From assembly GCF_900177655.1 (NCBI RefSeq), contig NZ_FXWK01000002.1, positions 496,001 through 560,000 on the forward strand: a DNA stretch of 64,000 nucleotides. The letters are read 5' to 3'. The notes beneath the pieces are model-generated. The model did not search any database, was not told the DNA's origin, and saw nothing but the letters and a program-made list of their open reading frames with translations. The stretch comes from Devosia lucknowensis (GTDB taxonomy: Bacteria > Pseudomonadota > Alphaproteobacteria > Rhizobiales > Devosiaceae). The position numbers were made by a program, and so were the translations under genes. The first letter of the stretch is position 1. Each line of letters starts with the position of its first letter. Positions 7,759-16,777 of the stretch are shown here, in pieces.

Positions 7759-9181
7759 CCAGCATGAGATGGCGGATCTGGGTGTAGTCGATCAGCGACT
7801 GCATGGAGAGATCGGACCCGTAGCCCGAATTCTTCATGCCGCCATGCGGCATCTCCGTCGCCATGACACCATGGGTATTGATCCAGGTGACCCCGTATTC
7901 GAGCGCATTGGCGATTTCCATCGCCGTGTCCGTCTTTTGCGACCAGACCGATGAGCCCAGGCCATATTCGGATGCATTGGCCCAATCGAGGGCCTGCTGG
8001 TTATTGTCGAAGGCGGTGATGCTGAGCACCGGACCGAAAACTTCCTTCTGCACGATCTCGGCTTCGATCGGCGCGGCAACCAGGGTTGGCGCGAAGAAGA
8101 ACCCATCCGGATCGGCGGCCTGGCCCTGGATCACGTCAAACCCCTGCGCGCGGGCGCGGGACACGAAGCCATCGACCCGCTCCTGCTGCCGGGCGCTGAT
8201 GACAGGTCCAAACTCGACATCGTCACGATCGGGCCGGCCATAGACCAGCGATCCGATCATGGCCTCGAGCTTGTCGGTCAGGGGCTGCACTACGTCAAGA
8301 TGCGCGAAGATGCGGCAGGCAGCGGTGCAGTCCTGCCCGGCATTGTAGAAACTGGCTTCGCGCAGCGTTTCGACCAGCTTGTCAAGGTCAGCATCTACGC
8401 AGACGATGACCGGTGCCTTGCCGCCCAGTTCGAGATGGGTGCGCTTGATCATCGGGCCGGCGGCGGCCTGCAGCACGGCGCGGCCGGTGCGCACGTCGCC
8501 GGTGAGGGAGATCATTCGCACGAGATCGTGCGAAATCAGCGCGTGGCCAACATCGGGGCCGTTGCCCGTAACGACGTTGACCACCCCCGCCGGCAGGATT
8601 TCCGCAAAGATGTCGCTCAGTGCCAAAAGGCTGAGTGGCGTGAGTTCGGATGGCTTGATCACCACGGCATTGCCCGCGGCAATCGCCGGGGCGATCTTCC
8701 AGGCCGCCATCAGCAGCGGATAGTTCCAGGGCGCGATCTGGGCGATGACGCCAATGGGATCGCGGCGCACAAGGCTCGTGCGGCCCTGTCCACGATAGTT
8801 TCCGGCGGCCGGTGCGGGCATGTTGCGCACCGCAGTGCCGTAGAAACGAAAGACATCGGCGACATTGGCCAATTCGCCGGTCCTGGCAAAGCGCAACGGC
8901 TTGCCGGCATTGCGCGATTCCACTTCTGCCAAGCGTTCGACCTTTGCCTCGATGGCATCGGCAATAGCCAGCAATGCTGCGCTGCGCTCGCGCGGCGCGC
9001 GCTTCGACCAGTCCTTGTAGGCAGCATGGGCGGCCCCTACCGCCTGGTCGATCTGGCCCGTACTTGCCGACGGTACCTCCGCCAGCGGCTTTCCAAAAGC
9101 CGGTTCGTAGGCTGTTTCGGCCTTGCCTTCGCCTTCGACAAACGTGCCGTTGATGAAGAGGCGGGTCGAAAAATCAGTCAT
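7754..9181 (-). CDS. gamma-aminobutyraldehyde / gamma-glutamyl-aminobutyraldehyde dehydrogenase
   Basis: 475-residue NAD(P)-dependent aldehyde dehydrogenase with catalytic Cys285 (AGQDCTAAC), general base Glu251 (LELGGK) and cofactor segment PWNYPLLMAAWKIAPAIAAGN. The C-terminal HGGMKNSGYGSDLSMQSLIDYTQIRH closely follows the PatD/YdcW type. In the gamma-glutamylputrescine route (PuuABCD) it would act as PuuC, oxidising gamma-glutamyl-gamma-aminobutyraldehyde. Its ATG overlaps the puuD stop codon (ATGA), so the two are coupled. Family certain; the choice between free and glutamylated aldehyde rests on the neighbouring genes. Confidence 0.92.
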   Translation of the reverse strand: MTDFSTRLFINGTFVEGEGKAETAYEPAFGKPLAEVPSASTGQIDQAVGAAHAAYKDWSKRAPRERSAALLAIADAIEAKVERLAEVESRNAGKPLRFARTGELANVADVFRFYGTAVRNMPAPAAGNYRGQGRTSLVRRDPIGVIAQIAPWNYPLLMAAWKIAPAIAAGNAVVIKPSELTPLSLLALSDIFAEILPAGVVNVVTGNGPDVGHALISHDLVRMISLTGDVRTGRAVLQAAAGPMIKRTHLELGGKAPVIVCVDADLDKLVETLREASFYNAGQDCTAACRIFAHLDVVQPLTDKLEAMIGSLVYGRPDRDDVEFGPVISARQQERVDGFVSRARAQGFDVIQGQAADPDGFFFAPTLVAAPIEAEIVQKEVFGPVLSITAFDNNQQALDWANASEYGLGSSVWSQKTDTAMEIANALEYGVTWINTHGVMATEMPHGGMKNSGYGSDLSMQSLIDYTQIRHLMLG

Positions 9182-9969
9182 GCAGCAGTCTCCGCTCCGG
9201 GTGCAGGCATATAGCTCGAACGCGCCGCCTCCCCGAGATAGTGCCAGAAGGCCAGGTCATGCGGCCGGTCCTCGGGCCGCCACTCCGGATGCCATTGTAC
9301 AGCAAAGACCGGCGCCGACGACCCGGTCGCGGCCACCGCTTCGATGATCCCTTCGGGGCCGGTGGCGTTTGCGACGAGACCCTTGGCCAACCGGTCGATG
9401 GCCTGGAAATGCACGCTGTTCACCACCAGCCTTTCGGCCTCCGCGAACCGGAAGAGCGTAGAATTGGCCACGACCTCGACCGGGTGGGTGAACGCGAACG
9501 TCTCCTCCAGCGAGGCATCGTCGGGAGCATGGTGGTGGTCAGCACCGATACTGTGGCGCAGGTCCCTCAGCGTGCCGCCCAGGGCCACGTTTATTTCCTG
9601 AAGCCCCCGGCAGATACCGAAGATCGGCTTGGCGGAGTTCATGCCGGCGCGGATCAGCACCTGGCCGAAATCATCGCGGCCATCGTCATTGGGCAAATGG
9701 GCCGGCGTGTCCGAGCCATATCGGCGCGGCGCAATATTGGAATTGCTGCCGGTAAGGAGGATGGCATCGAGCCGCGCGACGAGATAGGCGGCGTTGTCGG
9801 CCGACTGGTTGGTGGGGATGATCAGGGGAATGGCGTCGGCGAAGCGTTCGACGGCCTCGAGGTAGCGGTGCTTGACCGCCTGCGCCGGTTCGCCCTCGAC
9901 CGTGCGTCCACAGGCGATAACACCGACGACAGGCCGGTGCTGGCGCATTTGCGAAGTCATTTCCGGCAT
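9178..9969 (-). CDS. puuD: gamma-glutamyl-gamma-aminobutyrate hydrolase
   Basis: 263-residue class I glutamine amidotransferase-like hydrolase (peptidase C26). Nucleophile Cys120 is in FGICRGLQEINV, with His227 and Glu229 in VQWHPEW. It releases GABA and glutamate from gamma-glutamyl-GABA, the last step of putrescine degradation by the glutamylated route. The ATG at 9969 has GAGGAG 9 nt upstream; an alternative ATG lies three codons later. It is divergent from puuA across an 80-bp promoter region that probably controls both arms. Confidence 0.92.
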   Translation of the reverse strand: MPEMTSQMRQHRPVVGVIACGRTVEGEPAQAVKHRYLEAVERFADAIPLIIPTNQSADNAAYLVARLDAILLTGSNSNIAPRRYGSDTPAHLPNDDGRDDFGQVLIRAGMNSAKPIFGICRGLQEINVALGGTLRDLRHSIGADHHHAPDDASLEETFAFTHPVEVVANSTLFRFAEAERLVVNSVHFQAIDRLAKGLVANATGPEGIIEAVAATGSSAPVFAVQWHPEWRPEDRPHDLAFWHYLGEAARSSYMPAPGAETAA

Positions 9970-10049
9970 TTAACGCCGCTCCTCTTCCCGTTTCACGGCA
10001 GCACCTGTTAGGCTGGAGTCATGTCACACAAAAAAGGCGACGGACAGGT

Positions 10050-11411
10050 ATGAGTTCCGAAACGATCGCAAACGAAGACATCGTGTCCTGGCTTGCGGAT
10101 AATCCGCAGATCGAAGTGCTGCACACGGCCGTATGCGACCTCAACGGCATCATGCGCGGCAAGCGCATTCCCATCGACCAGGCCCGGCGCGTTGCCGAAA
10201 ACGGCATCCGCATGCCTCTTTCCATCGTCGGCGTGGACGTGTGGGGCGAGGATATCGTGGGCAACCCGATGGTCTACAAGAGCGGCGATATCGACGGCAT
10301 CTGCAGCCCCACCGGTCGCGGCGCCATGCCGATCAACTGGACCACGCGCCCCAGCGCCATGATCCCGCTCTGGATGTTCGAGGATGCGCGCACCCCGTTT
10401 CTGGGCGATCCGCGGCAGGCCCTGGCGCACGTGCTGCGCCGCTATGCCGAGCACGGGCTCGAGCCGGTCGTGGCGACCGAACTCGAATTCTACCTCGTCG
10501 ACCCCAACGCCGACAGCGCGACACCGCCGATCTCGCCCTATACAGGCAAGCGCCTCGACTCCGACGCCATCCTGTCGCTCGACGAGCTCGAGGATTTCGG
10601 CGAATTCTTTCGCGACGTCTATCTGCAATGCGCGCAGCAGAACGTGCCTGCCGACACGGCGGTGGCCGAAAACGGTATCGGCCAGTTCGAGATCAATCTT
10701 CTCCATACCGATGGGCTCAAGGCCGCCGACGACGCCGTACTCTTCAAGCGCATCGTCAAGGGCGTGGCGCGCAAACACAATCTCGTCGCTACCTTCATGG
10801 CCAAGCCGTATGGCGCGCGTTCGGGCAATGGTCTGCATGTGCATTTCAGCCTCAACGACATGGCCGGCAACAATGTCTTCGACGACGGCACCGAAAGCGG
10901 TTCGGAGGTGATGCATCATGCAGTGGGCGGGCTGCTTTCGGGCATGGCTGAAACCACGTTGCTGTTCGCCCCGCACTTCAATTCCTACCGGCGCCTGCGC
11001 CCCGATACGCATGCGCCGAGCGCGGTATCGTGGGGTTACGAGAACCGCACCACGGCTGTGCGCATTCCCGGCGGCAACCCGAAGGCCCGACGCATCGAGC
11101 ATCGCGTGGCGGGGGCGGACGCCAATCCCTACCTCGTCCTTGCCGGCATCCTTGGCGCTGCCCTCGTCGGCATCGAGGACCAGATCAAGCCCACCAAGCC
11201 GTTCAAGGGCCGTGCCTATTCGGAACGCCTGCCCAAGCTTCCGGCCGACTGGGCCTCGGCGGTGAATGCCTTCGAGGACGGCGACATGGTGCCCCGCATT
11301 TTCGATCCGGCCCTCCATTCGCTGTTCGTCGCCTGCAAGCGACAGGAGATCGCGGGCTTTGCCTCGCAGGTCACCGATCTTGAATTCTCTGCCTATCTGG
11401 AGGTGGTGTGA
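10050..11411 (+). CDS. puuA: gamma-glutamylputrescine synthetase (glutamine synthetase family)
   Basis: 453 residues, glutamine synthetase fold: beta-Grasp N-terminus (HTAVCDLNGIMRGKRIP), catalytic core segments VATELEFYLVD, AENGIGQFEINL, GNGLHVHFSLND and EHRVAGADANPYL. The family member that ligates glutamate to putrescine using ATP, opening the Puu pathway. Other glutamylpolyamine or glutamylamide ligases share this look, but puuB, puuD and the aldehyde dehydrogenase alongside settle the role. The stop codon overlaps the puuB start by one base. Confidence 0.93.
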   Translation: MSSETIANEDIVSWLADNPQIEVLHTAVCDLNGIMRGKRIPIDQARRVAENGIRMPLSIVGVDVWGEDIVGNPMVYKSGDIDGICSPTGRGAMPINWTTRPSAMIPLWMFEDARTPFLGDPRQALAHVLRRYAEHGLEPVVATELEFYLVDPNADSATPPISPYTGKRLDSDAILSLDELEDFGEFFRDVYLQCAQQNVPADTAVAENGIGQFEINLLHTDGLKAADDAVLFKRIVKGVARKHNLVATFMAKPYGARSGNGLHVHFSLNDMAGNNVFDDGTESGSEVMHHAVGGLLSGMAETTLLFAPHFNSYRRLRPDTHAPSAVSWGYENRTTAVRIPGGNPKARRIEHRVAGADANPYLVLAGILGAALVGIEDQIKPTKPFKGRAYSERLPKLPADWASAVNAFEDGDMVPRIFDPALHSLFVACKRQEIAGFASQVTDLEFSAYLEVV

Positions 11412-12712
11412 TGGCCGAAACACCGAGCGCGCATTCGCCCTATCCGCCGAGCTACTACGCCGCCTCGCGCAATATCGTCCGCGAGAGCAAGGCGCTCGAG
11501 GGCGACGTAACGGCCGACATCTGCGTGGTCGGGGCTGGCTATTCCGGCCTCTCGTCGGCGATTAGCCTCGCCGAGCATGGATTTTCGGTCATCGTGGTGG
11601 AAGCGGCCGAGGTCGGGTGGGGCGCGTCGGGTCGCAATGGTGGGCAGATCGTCAACGGTCTCAACGCCAGCCTTGAAACCATCCAGCGCCGCTATGGCGA
11701 CACCACCGCCGCCTTCTTCGGCACCCTGCTGCAGGAAGGTGCGGGGATCATCTATGATCGGGTCGAGCGCTACGGAATCCAGTGCGATCTCAAGCGCGGC
11801 AACATCTACGCGGCGTATACGCCCAAGCACATGGACGAGCTGCGCGCCAAGCAGGCGCTATGGCGCCAGCACGGCATGGACGATCACGAACTGCTCGACC
11901 GGGCCCAGATCCGCAAGCACATCGGCTCGGATGTCTATGAAGGGGGCATGATCGACCATTCCGGTGGTCACATGCATCCGCTCAATCTCGCTCTCGGGGA
12001 AGCCGCGGCGTTCGAGAGCCTGGGTGGGACGATCTTCGAACACTCGCCCGTCACCAAGGTCGAGCAGGACGCGACGGGAGCCACCGTCACCACGGCCAAG
12101 GGGCGCGTGCGTGCGAAGACGGCCATCGTCTGCGGCAACGCCTACCTGGGCAATGTCGTCCCGGAACTCACCTCCCGCATCATGCCGGTCTCGACCCAGA
12201 TGATGGCGACCGAACCGCTGGGCGAGGACCGCGCAAAGGCTCTCCTGCCGACCGACATGTGCGTCGAGGACGTGCGCTACATTCTCGATTACTTCCGCCT
12301 GTCGGCCGATCATCGGCTGATCTTCGGCGGCGGCGTCGTCTACGGCGGCACCGATCCGGCCGACGTCGTCGCAAAACTGCGACCCAATCTCGATAAGGTC
12401 TTCCCGCAGCTCAAGGACGTCAAAATCGATTATGCCTGGAGCGGCAATTTCGCCCTGTCATTCTCGCGAGTCCCGCAACTGGGCCGGCTGGGCCAGAACA
12501 TTTATTTCGCCCATGGCGATTCCGGCCACGGCGTCACCGGCACCCACCTGTTCGGCCGCATCCTCGGAGAAGCCGTGCGCGGCGACATGACCCGCTTCGA
12601 CACCTTCGCAAAACTCCCCTGGATCCGCTTCCCGGGCGGCAGAATGTTCCGCGCGCAATATTCGACGCTTGGCTCCTGGTGGTACGCGCTCCGGGACAAG
12701 CTGGGCATCTAG
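11411..12712 (+). CDS. puuB: gamma-glutamylputrescine oxidase
   Basis: 433-residue FAD-dependent amine oxidase of the DAO/GlyOx family. The Rossmann FAD motif is ADICVVGAGYSGLSSAISLAE near residue 35; WGASGRNGGQIVNG follows and GDSGHGVTGTHLFG lies near the C-terminus, all typical of PuuB. It oxidises gamma-glutamylputrescine to the aldehyde with release of ammonia and peroxide. The ATG at 11411 is used; the GTG directly before it overlaps the puuA stop codon and is less likely. Last gene of the rightward arm. Confidence 0.92.
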   Translation: MAETPSAHSPYPPSYYAASRNIVRESKALEGDVTADICVVGAGYSGLSSAISLAEHGFSVIVVEAAEVGWGASGRNGGQIVNGLNASLETIQRRYGDTTAAFFGTLLQEGAGIIYDRVERYGIQCDLKRGNIYAAYTPKHMDELRAKQALWRQHGMDDHELLDRAQIRKHIGSDVYEGGMIDHSGGHMHPLNLALGEAAAFESLGGTIFEHSPVTKVEQDATGATVTTAKGRVRAKTAIVCGNAYLGNVVPELTSRIMPVSTQMMATEPLGEDRAKALLPTDMCVEDVRYILDYFRLSADHRLIFGGGVVYGGTDPADVVAKLRPNLDKVFPQLKDVKIDYAWSGNFALSFSRVPQLGRLGQNIYFAHGDSGHGVTGTHLFGRILGEAVRGDMTRFDTFAKLPWIRFPGGRMFRAQYSTLGSWWYALRDKLGI

Positions 12713-12775
12713 GCGCTCACTGCCACAGTTCCACCCTGCTTTGGAAATGCTGCAGAACTTCCAAAAATCTCACCC

Positions 12776-12803
12776 TTGACGCTCAGCAATAGTGTGCTAG
12801 ATT
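12776..12803 (+). promoter_or_regulatory. promoter of the GntR-ABC operon
   Basis: TTGACG (12776-12781) and TAGATT (12798-12803) with a 16-bp spacer, 27 nt before the regulator ATG. The -10 lies inside the palindromic operator at 12791-12814. Confidence 0.55.
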
Positions 12804-12814
12804 ACTAGAACACT
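12791..12814. promoter_or_regulatory. autoregulatory operator for the YtrA-type GntR repressor
   Basis: A 24-bp inverted repeat: AGTGT.CTAG then a 4-bp centre then CTAG.ACACT, all nine arm positions on each side matching. It covers the -10 region 16 bp upstream of the GntR start, the expected place for autorepression. Confidence 0.65.
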
Positions 12815-12829
12815 ATACGAGCGAGACAC

Positions 12830-13201
12830 ATGGATGACTTTCACTCGAGCCAGCCGATCTTCGTTCAGATCCGGCAGAGGCTGATCGAGATGATCCTCCG
12901 GCGTCAGGTCAACGAGGGCGATCCACTGCCCTCGGTGCGCCAGATCGCCGCCGATTTGTCGGTCAATCCGCTGACGGTTACGAAGGCCTTCGAGGCCTTG
13001 GTCGATATCGGCGTGGTGGAAAAACGCAGGGGACTTGGAATGTTCGTAACCACTGGAGCGCGGGCGGGGCTGCTGGCCCACGAGCGCGAAAAATTCCTTA
13101 GGGAAGACTGGCCGCGCATCGCGGCACAGATCAGGGCACTCGACCTCGATGTCGAAGACCTCGTCCAGACGGACAAAACGCTACAGGGGCAGACGAAATG
13201 A
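12830..13201 (+). CDS. GntR-family regulator, YtrA subfamily
   Basis: 123 residues: a winged-helix domain (IFVQIRQRLIEMILRRQVNEGDPLPSVRQIAADLSVNPLTVTKAFEAL in the first 70 residues) and only a short helical tail, the architecture of YtrA-type regulators that sit at the head of ABC exporter operons and repress them. A symmetric operator overlaps its promoter. Its stop overlaps the ATG of the ATPase gene (ATGA), so regulator and exporter are co-translated. The effector is unknown; cell-envelope-active compounds are typical for relatives. Confidence 0.9.
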   Translation: MDDFHSSQPIFVQIRQRLIEMILRRQVNEGDPLPSVRQIAADLSVNPLTVTKAFEALVDIGVVEKRRGLGMFVTTGARAGLLAHEREKFLREDWPRIAAQIRALDLDVEDLVQTDKTLQGQTK

Positions 13202-14097
13202 CCGACCTCTCCATTTCCGCCGAGCCAATCGTTTCGGCGCGCGGGCTCTCGAAGTCCTTCGGCCGCAAGAAGATCCTGCACGATCTCGACTTCGACATTC
13301 CGGCCGGTCGCATTTATGGGCTCATCGGTCACAATGGCGCGGGCAAGACCACGACGCTCAATGCCATGCTGGGTCTGACGAGCTACGAGGGCACAATCCG
13401 GGTCCTGGGCGAGGACCCCTTCGCGCGGCGTGCCAAGCTCATGGAGAACGTCGCCTTCATTTCCGACGTGGCCAGCCTCCCGCGCTTCCTGCGCGTGCGG
13501 GAGCTGTTCGCGCTCCTCACCAACATCCACCCCAACTTCTCGCCCGACAAGGCCCGGCAGTTCCTCGAAGGCACCGACATCCGGCCGGAGATGAAGATCA
13601 AGACCCTCTCAAAGGGCATGATCGCCCAACTCCATCTCGCGGTGGTGATGGCCATCGACGCCAAGTTGCTGGTGCTCGACGAACCGACGCTGGGGCTCGA
13701 CATCACCTATCGCAAGCGCTTCTACCGCAGGCTTCTCGAAGACTACATGACCGAGGAACGCACGCTCATCATCACCACCCACCAGGTGGACGAGATCGAG
13801 TTCATGCTGTCCGACATCATGTTCATCCGCGACGGCGAGATGATCCTCCACATGCAGATGGAAACGGTGAGCGAAAAGTTCACCCAGCTCGTCGCCAACG
13901 AGCCTGAAACCCAGGCTGCGGCCCGCGCCCTCGGGCCCGTCTACGAGGAAACACGCTTCGGCCAGACGGTTTTCATCTTCGACGGCGTGCCGCGCGAACA
14001 GCTCGAAACGCTGGGGCGGGTGTCGACGCCCACCATTTCCGATCTCTTCGTTGCGCTGATGCAGCGTCCGACAGCCAATCCGGAGACTGCGCGATGA
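13198..14097 (+). CDS. ABC transporter ATP-binding protein
   Basis: 299 residues with Walker A (GHNGAGKT), a degenerate signature (LSKGM instead of LSGGQ), Walker B (LLVLDEPTLGLD) and H-loop (TTHQ). The C-terminal 70 residues after QMETVSEKF form a non-catalytic extension seen in ABC-2 exporter ATPases of the YtrB/bacitracin type. It works with the downstream membrane protein in drug, peptide or lipid export. It overlaps both neighbours by 4 nt. Confidence 0.88.
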   Translation: MTDLSISAEPIVSARGLSKSFGRKKILHDLDFDIPAGRIYGLIGHNGAGKTTTLNAMLGLTSYEGTIRVLGEDPFARRAKLMENVAFISDVASLPRFLRVRELFALLTNIHPNFSPDKARQFLEGTDIRPEMKIKTLSKGMIAQLHLAVVMAIDAKLLVLDEPTLGLDITYRKRFYRRLLEDYMTEERTLIITTHQVDEIEFMLSDIMFIRDGEMILHMQMETVSEKFTQLVANEPETQAAARALGPVYEETRFGQTVFIFDGVPREQLETLGRVSTPTISDLFVALMQRPTANPETAR

Positions 14098-14984
14098 AGG
14101 CATTCCACGCTCTCGTCCAGCGCGAGTTCATCGAACACCGTGGAGCCTTTCTGCTCGCGCCACTGGTGCTGGTCGGGGTGGTCTTCGCCCTGACCATCCT
14201 CGCCTTCAGCGTCGATCGTCTCGATACCCGCTTTTCCGGGCAATTGCTGACTGTGGTGCCCACCTGGGTGTTCGAGGCCGGGTTTGCGGGGCTTGCCGTG
14301 GCATGGCTCGCCTATCTCGGTTTCGTGCTGTTCTTCTACTGTGCCGACGGCTTCGCCGCGGACAAGCGCGACAATGCGCTGCTGTTCTGGAAGTCGATGC
14401 CGGTTTCCGATTTCAAGGTCCTGCTCAGCAAGCTCACCGCCGGGCTCACCGTGCTGCCGGGAGCGGTCTTCGTCGTAGGTCTGATCAGCATTTTCCTCAT
14501 GTTCGTGGTCGCCTACATAACCATCATGATTGCTGGCCTGGGCAGCGCCACGCTGCTTGGCGCCATTGTCGGCATCTATGGGCAGATGGCGCTGGTTTTC
14601 CTGGTCGTCCTTGTCTGTGCGCTGCTCTGGTATCTGCCCTATATCGCCCTTGTGGGCGCCATGGGCAGTGCCGTGGGGCGCTGGGCGATCCCACTGGCGC
14701 TGCTGCTGCCAACGGTGGTGTCGGCACTCGAATGGGTCACCCTGGGCGGCCTGCACCCCTTCGCCACCCGCACCTGGGCCTATCTTGACTATCGCTCGCA
14801 ACTGCCCGTCTCGATGGACCACCTCGATCGCGTATTCGAAGGCCAGGAGGCGTTCAACGCGACACTCTTCGTATCGAATTTCCTGCAGAAATTCGATTGG
14901 GTTCAGGTCGGTATCGGCGCGGTGTTCGCCTTTGGGGTGCTTTACCTCGCTTCCGAATATCGCCGGCGGGCACCGGCGAACTAG
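14094..14984 (+). CDS. ABC-2-type membrane subunit
   Basis: 296-residue integral membrane protein with about six hydrophobic segments (FLLAPLVLVGVVFALTILAF near residue 20; further ones near residues 60-85, 120-155, 160-190, 195-220 and a final one near 275). The segment FYCADGFAADKRDNALLFWKSMP is typical of ABC-2 exporter permeases. It starts at the ATG overlapping the ATPase stop codon. Third and last gene of the operon; a GC-rich hairpin follows. Substrate unknown. Confidence 0.8.
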   Translation: MKAFHALVQREFIEHRGAFLLAPLVLVGVVFALTILAFSVDRLDTRFSGQLLTVVPTWVFEAGFAGLAVAWLAYLGFVLFFYCADGFAADKRDNALLFWKSMPVSDFKVLLSKLTAGLTVLPGAVFVVGLISIFLMFVVAYITIMIAGLGSATLLGAIVGIYGQMALVFLVVLVCALLWYLPYIALVGAMGSAVGRWAIPLALLLPTVVSALEWVTLGGLHPFATRTWAYLDYRSQLPVSMDHLDRVFEGQEAFNATLFVSNFLQKFDWVQVGIGAVFAFGVLYLASEYRRRAPAN

Positions 14985-15004
14985 CCAAGTCCCATGCAGG
15001 ACCT

Positions 15005-15038
15005 CCGCCGTCGCGCCCGTCAGGGTGCGGCGGTTTTC
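15005..15038 (+). terminator. probable terminator of the GntR-ABC operon
   Basis: CCGCCG (15005-15010) pairs with CGGCGG (15028-15033), with an inner CCC/GGG, followed by TTTTCTC; 20 nt after the stop codon. Confidence 0.55.
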
Positions 15039-15089
15039 TCATGCGCACAGGCGTGCTAGATGCCGCCCACCGATCGCGGCGAGCATGTC

Positions 15090-15899
15090 ATGACCCTTCC
15101 CACCATTGTCAGCTTCTGGCACGGCCCCCTGAGCTGGCTCGAAGTGCTCTGCATCACCAGTTTCCGCCGGCGCGGGCACGCGGTAGTGGTTTATTCCTAC
15201 GAGCCGATGGCAAACCTTCCCTCCGGTGCCGAGTGGCGCGACGCCACTCAGGTGCTGCCGCGCGAACGGCTTGTCTTCTACAAGGGGAAGGGCACGCCGG
15301 GGGTGTTTTCGGATCACTTCCGCTATGCCGTCCTGCGCGCGGGCCTTGGCGTCTATGCTGATCTCGATATCTTCTGCGTCAAGCCTATCGCAGGGCCGCC
15401 AGACTACCTCTTTGCCTGGGAACGTTCCGGCTCCGTCAATGGCGCGGTATTGCACATCCCCAAGTCGGCACCGCTGCTCGACGATCTCCTCGACATTTTC
15501 GAAAAGACCGGGCGTCCGCTTCTCGAACCTCACCTGCCGCCGATCCGCCGCATGGAAGTGGCCATCCGGCGCCTCGTGGGCGACCGCGTATCGCCCGAGC
15601 ACATGCAATACGGGGCGACGGGCCCCATGGCGTTGACGCATTATGTGGCGCGACACGGATTGACGGCAGAGGTCCGGCCGGCCGCGACGTTCTATCCCGT
15701 CCCCTACGAAGGCATTCCGGCGCTGATGAAATCGGACTCGAGCCTTGAGACCGCGATCAAGCCCGACACGCTCGGCATCCACCTTTGGCGCAGCCAACTG
15801 ACCGATCGCGGCCGCGCTACGCTGCCCCTGCCCGAAGCGGGCAGCGCCCTGGCCGCCCTCTGCGCGGCGGAAGGTCTCAACCCCGCCTCGGTGGTCTAG
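15090..15899 (+). CDS. glycosyltransferase with DXD motif (GT32/capsular type)
   Basis: 269 residues from the ATG at 15090 (an upstream ATG at 15060 would add ten residues lacking family character). The region HFRYAVLRAGLGVYADLDIFCVKPI carries the DXD sugar-nucleotide/metal motif in the context of OCH1/GT32-like and capsular polysaccharide transferases. It probably adds a sugar to a surface polysaccharide. It is convergent with two GT8 genes, and its stop codon shares the four bases CTAG (15896-15899) with the stop of the opposing gene. Acceptor unknown. Confidence 0.75.
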   Translation: MTLPTIVSFWHGPLSWLEVLCITSFRRRGHAVVVYSYEPMANLPSGAEWRDATQVLPRERLVFYKGKGTPGVFSDHFRYAVLRAGLGVYADLDIFCVKPIAGPPDYLFAWERSGSVNGAVLHIPKSAPLLDDLLDIFEKTGRPLLEPHLPPIRRMEVAIRRLVGDRVSPEHMQYGATGPMALTHYVARHGLTAEVRPAATFYPVPYEGIPALMKSDSSLETAIKPDTLGIHLWRSQLTDRGRATLPLPEAGSALAALCAAEGLNPASVV

Positions 15900-16765
15900 C
15901 CGATCCGCAACGTTTTCTTCCACCAGCGCTTCCGGCGGTGCCTGGCGAAGCGATAAAAGAGATCGTTGGTCATCACATGCCGATAGAGCCGGGCAAAGGC
16001 GACGGTATGGAGCAGGCCCGCCAGCACGCCCCAGGGCTTGTTCTCGCCGGTATAGTGCAGGATCGCTGGATCGAGCCCCTCATGGACGGGCCGTGCATCG
16101 ATGACGTTCCAGCGCCACGGCAACCGGAACCACCTATCCCTGAAAATCAGGTTCAGGAGGTCCTGGTCGTAATAGATGCGCTGCATAACCCCCGTCGCAT
16201 AGGCTTCTTCCATGCGCCCGATAATGTCGGCGTCGCGCCATCTGGCGACGTCGATCAGCACCAGACCTGCGTTGAAATAGTAGCTGGCCGGATCGAAAAG
16301 GTCCCGGTTGGCCCGGAGATCGCGCCCACCGGTAATGAAGGCGCCGCTGGTATCGCGCACCGCGCCGATCGCATGGTTCTTGAGGTCGGTTTCATAGAGG
16401 AGCGCGATATCGTCCCGCACCAGCATGTCGCAGTCGAGGTAGAGGATGCGCTCCACGTCCGGCCCGACCAGGCGATCAATCATCAACCGCGCATAGACGA
16501 TATTGGACAGCCGCTTGTTCTCCGGCATGCGCGCGGCGATATCGGCGAACATTTCGGACTGGTCGAGATCATGCCACCGCAGCGTCACCGGGAATTCGTC
16601 GGTGATCGCCTCGAGGTCGGCCCGATGCGCCGCGCTTAGGGTGCGGTGGCAGAGGTGGAAGACAAGTTCCTGACGACGGGTGGTGAACAGGCAGACCGAG
16701 CGCATGGTGGCGAAGGCCGGGGCCCAGAAATTATCGTCGAAGGTCAGGGCTATGTGGATGGCCAT
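15896..16765 (-). CDS. family 8 glycosyltransferase (paralogue 1)
   Basis: 289 residues. The N-terminal IHIALTFDDNFWAPAFATMRSV is the nucleotide-sugar binding start of GT8 enzymes (LgtC/RfaI-like). LYLDCDMLV holds the DXD metal site, YFNAGLVLIDV is the family's next signature, and YYDQDLLNLIF and HYTGENKPW follow. GT8 enzymes are retaining galactosyl- or glucosyltransferases for lipopolysaccharide core and capsule. Paralogue of the next gene upstream, separated by 12 bp. The basic Trp-rich C-terminus could touch the membrane. Confidence 0.87.
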   Translation of the reverse strand: MAIHIALTFDDNFWAPAFATMRSVCLFTTRRQELVFHLCHRTLSAAHRADLEAITDEFPVTLRWHDLDQSEMFADIAARMPENKRLSNIVYARLMIDRLVGPDVERILYLDCDMLVRDDIALLYETDLKNHAIGAVRDTSGAFITGGRDLRANRDLFDPASYYFNAGLVLIDVARWRDADIIGRMEEAYATGVMQRIYYDQDLLNLIFRDRWFRLPWRWNVIDARPVHEGLDPAILHYTGENKPWGVLAGLLHTVAFARLYRHVMTNDLFYRFARHRRKRWWKKTLRIG

Positions 16766-16777
16766 GATGGGGCGTTC

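Noticed and set aside
12180..12374. Small Arg-rich frame on the minus strand inside puuB
   Set aside because: Antisense to puuB, with a composition dominated by Arg runs; a typical shadow frame.
15060..15089. Upstream ATG start for the GT32-like gene
   Set aside because: The ten extra residues (Pro/Asp/Arg-rich) precede a natural N-terminus (MTLPTIVSFWHG) and add no family similarity.
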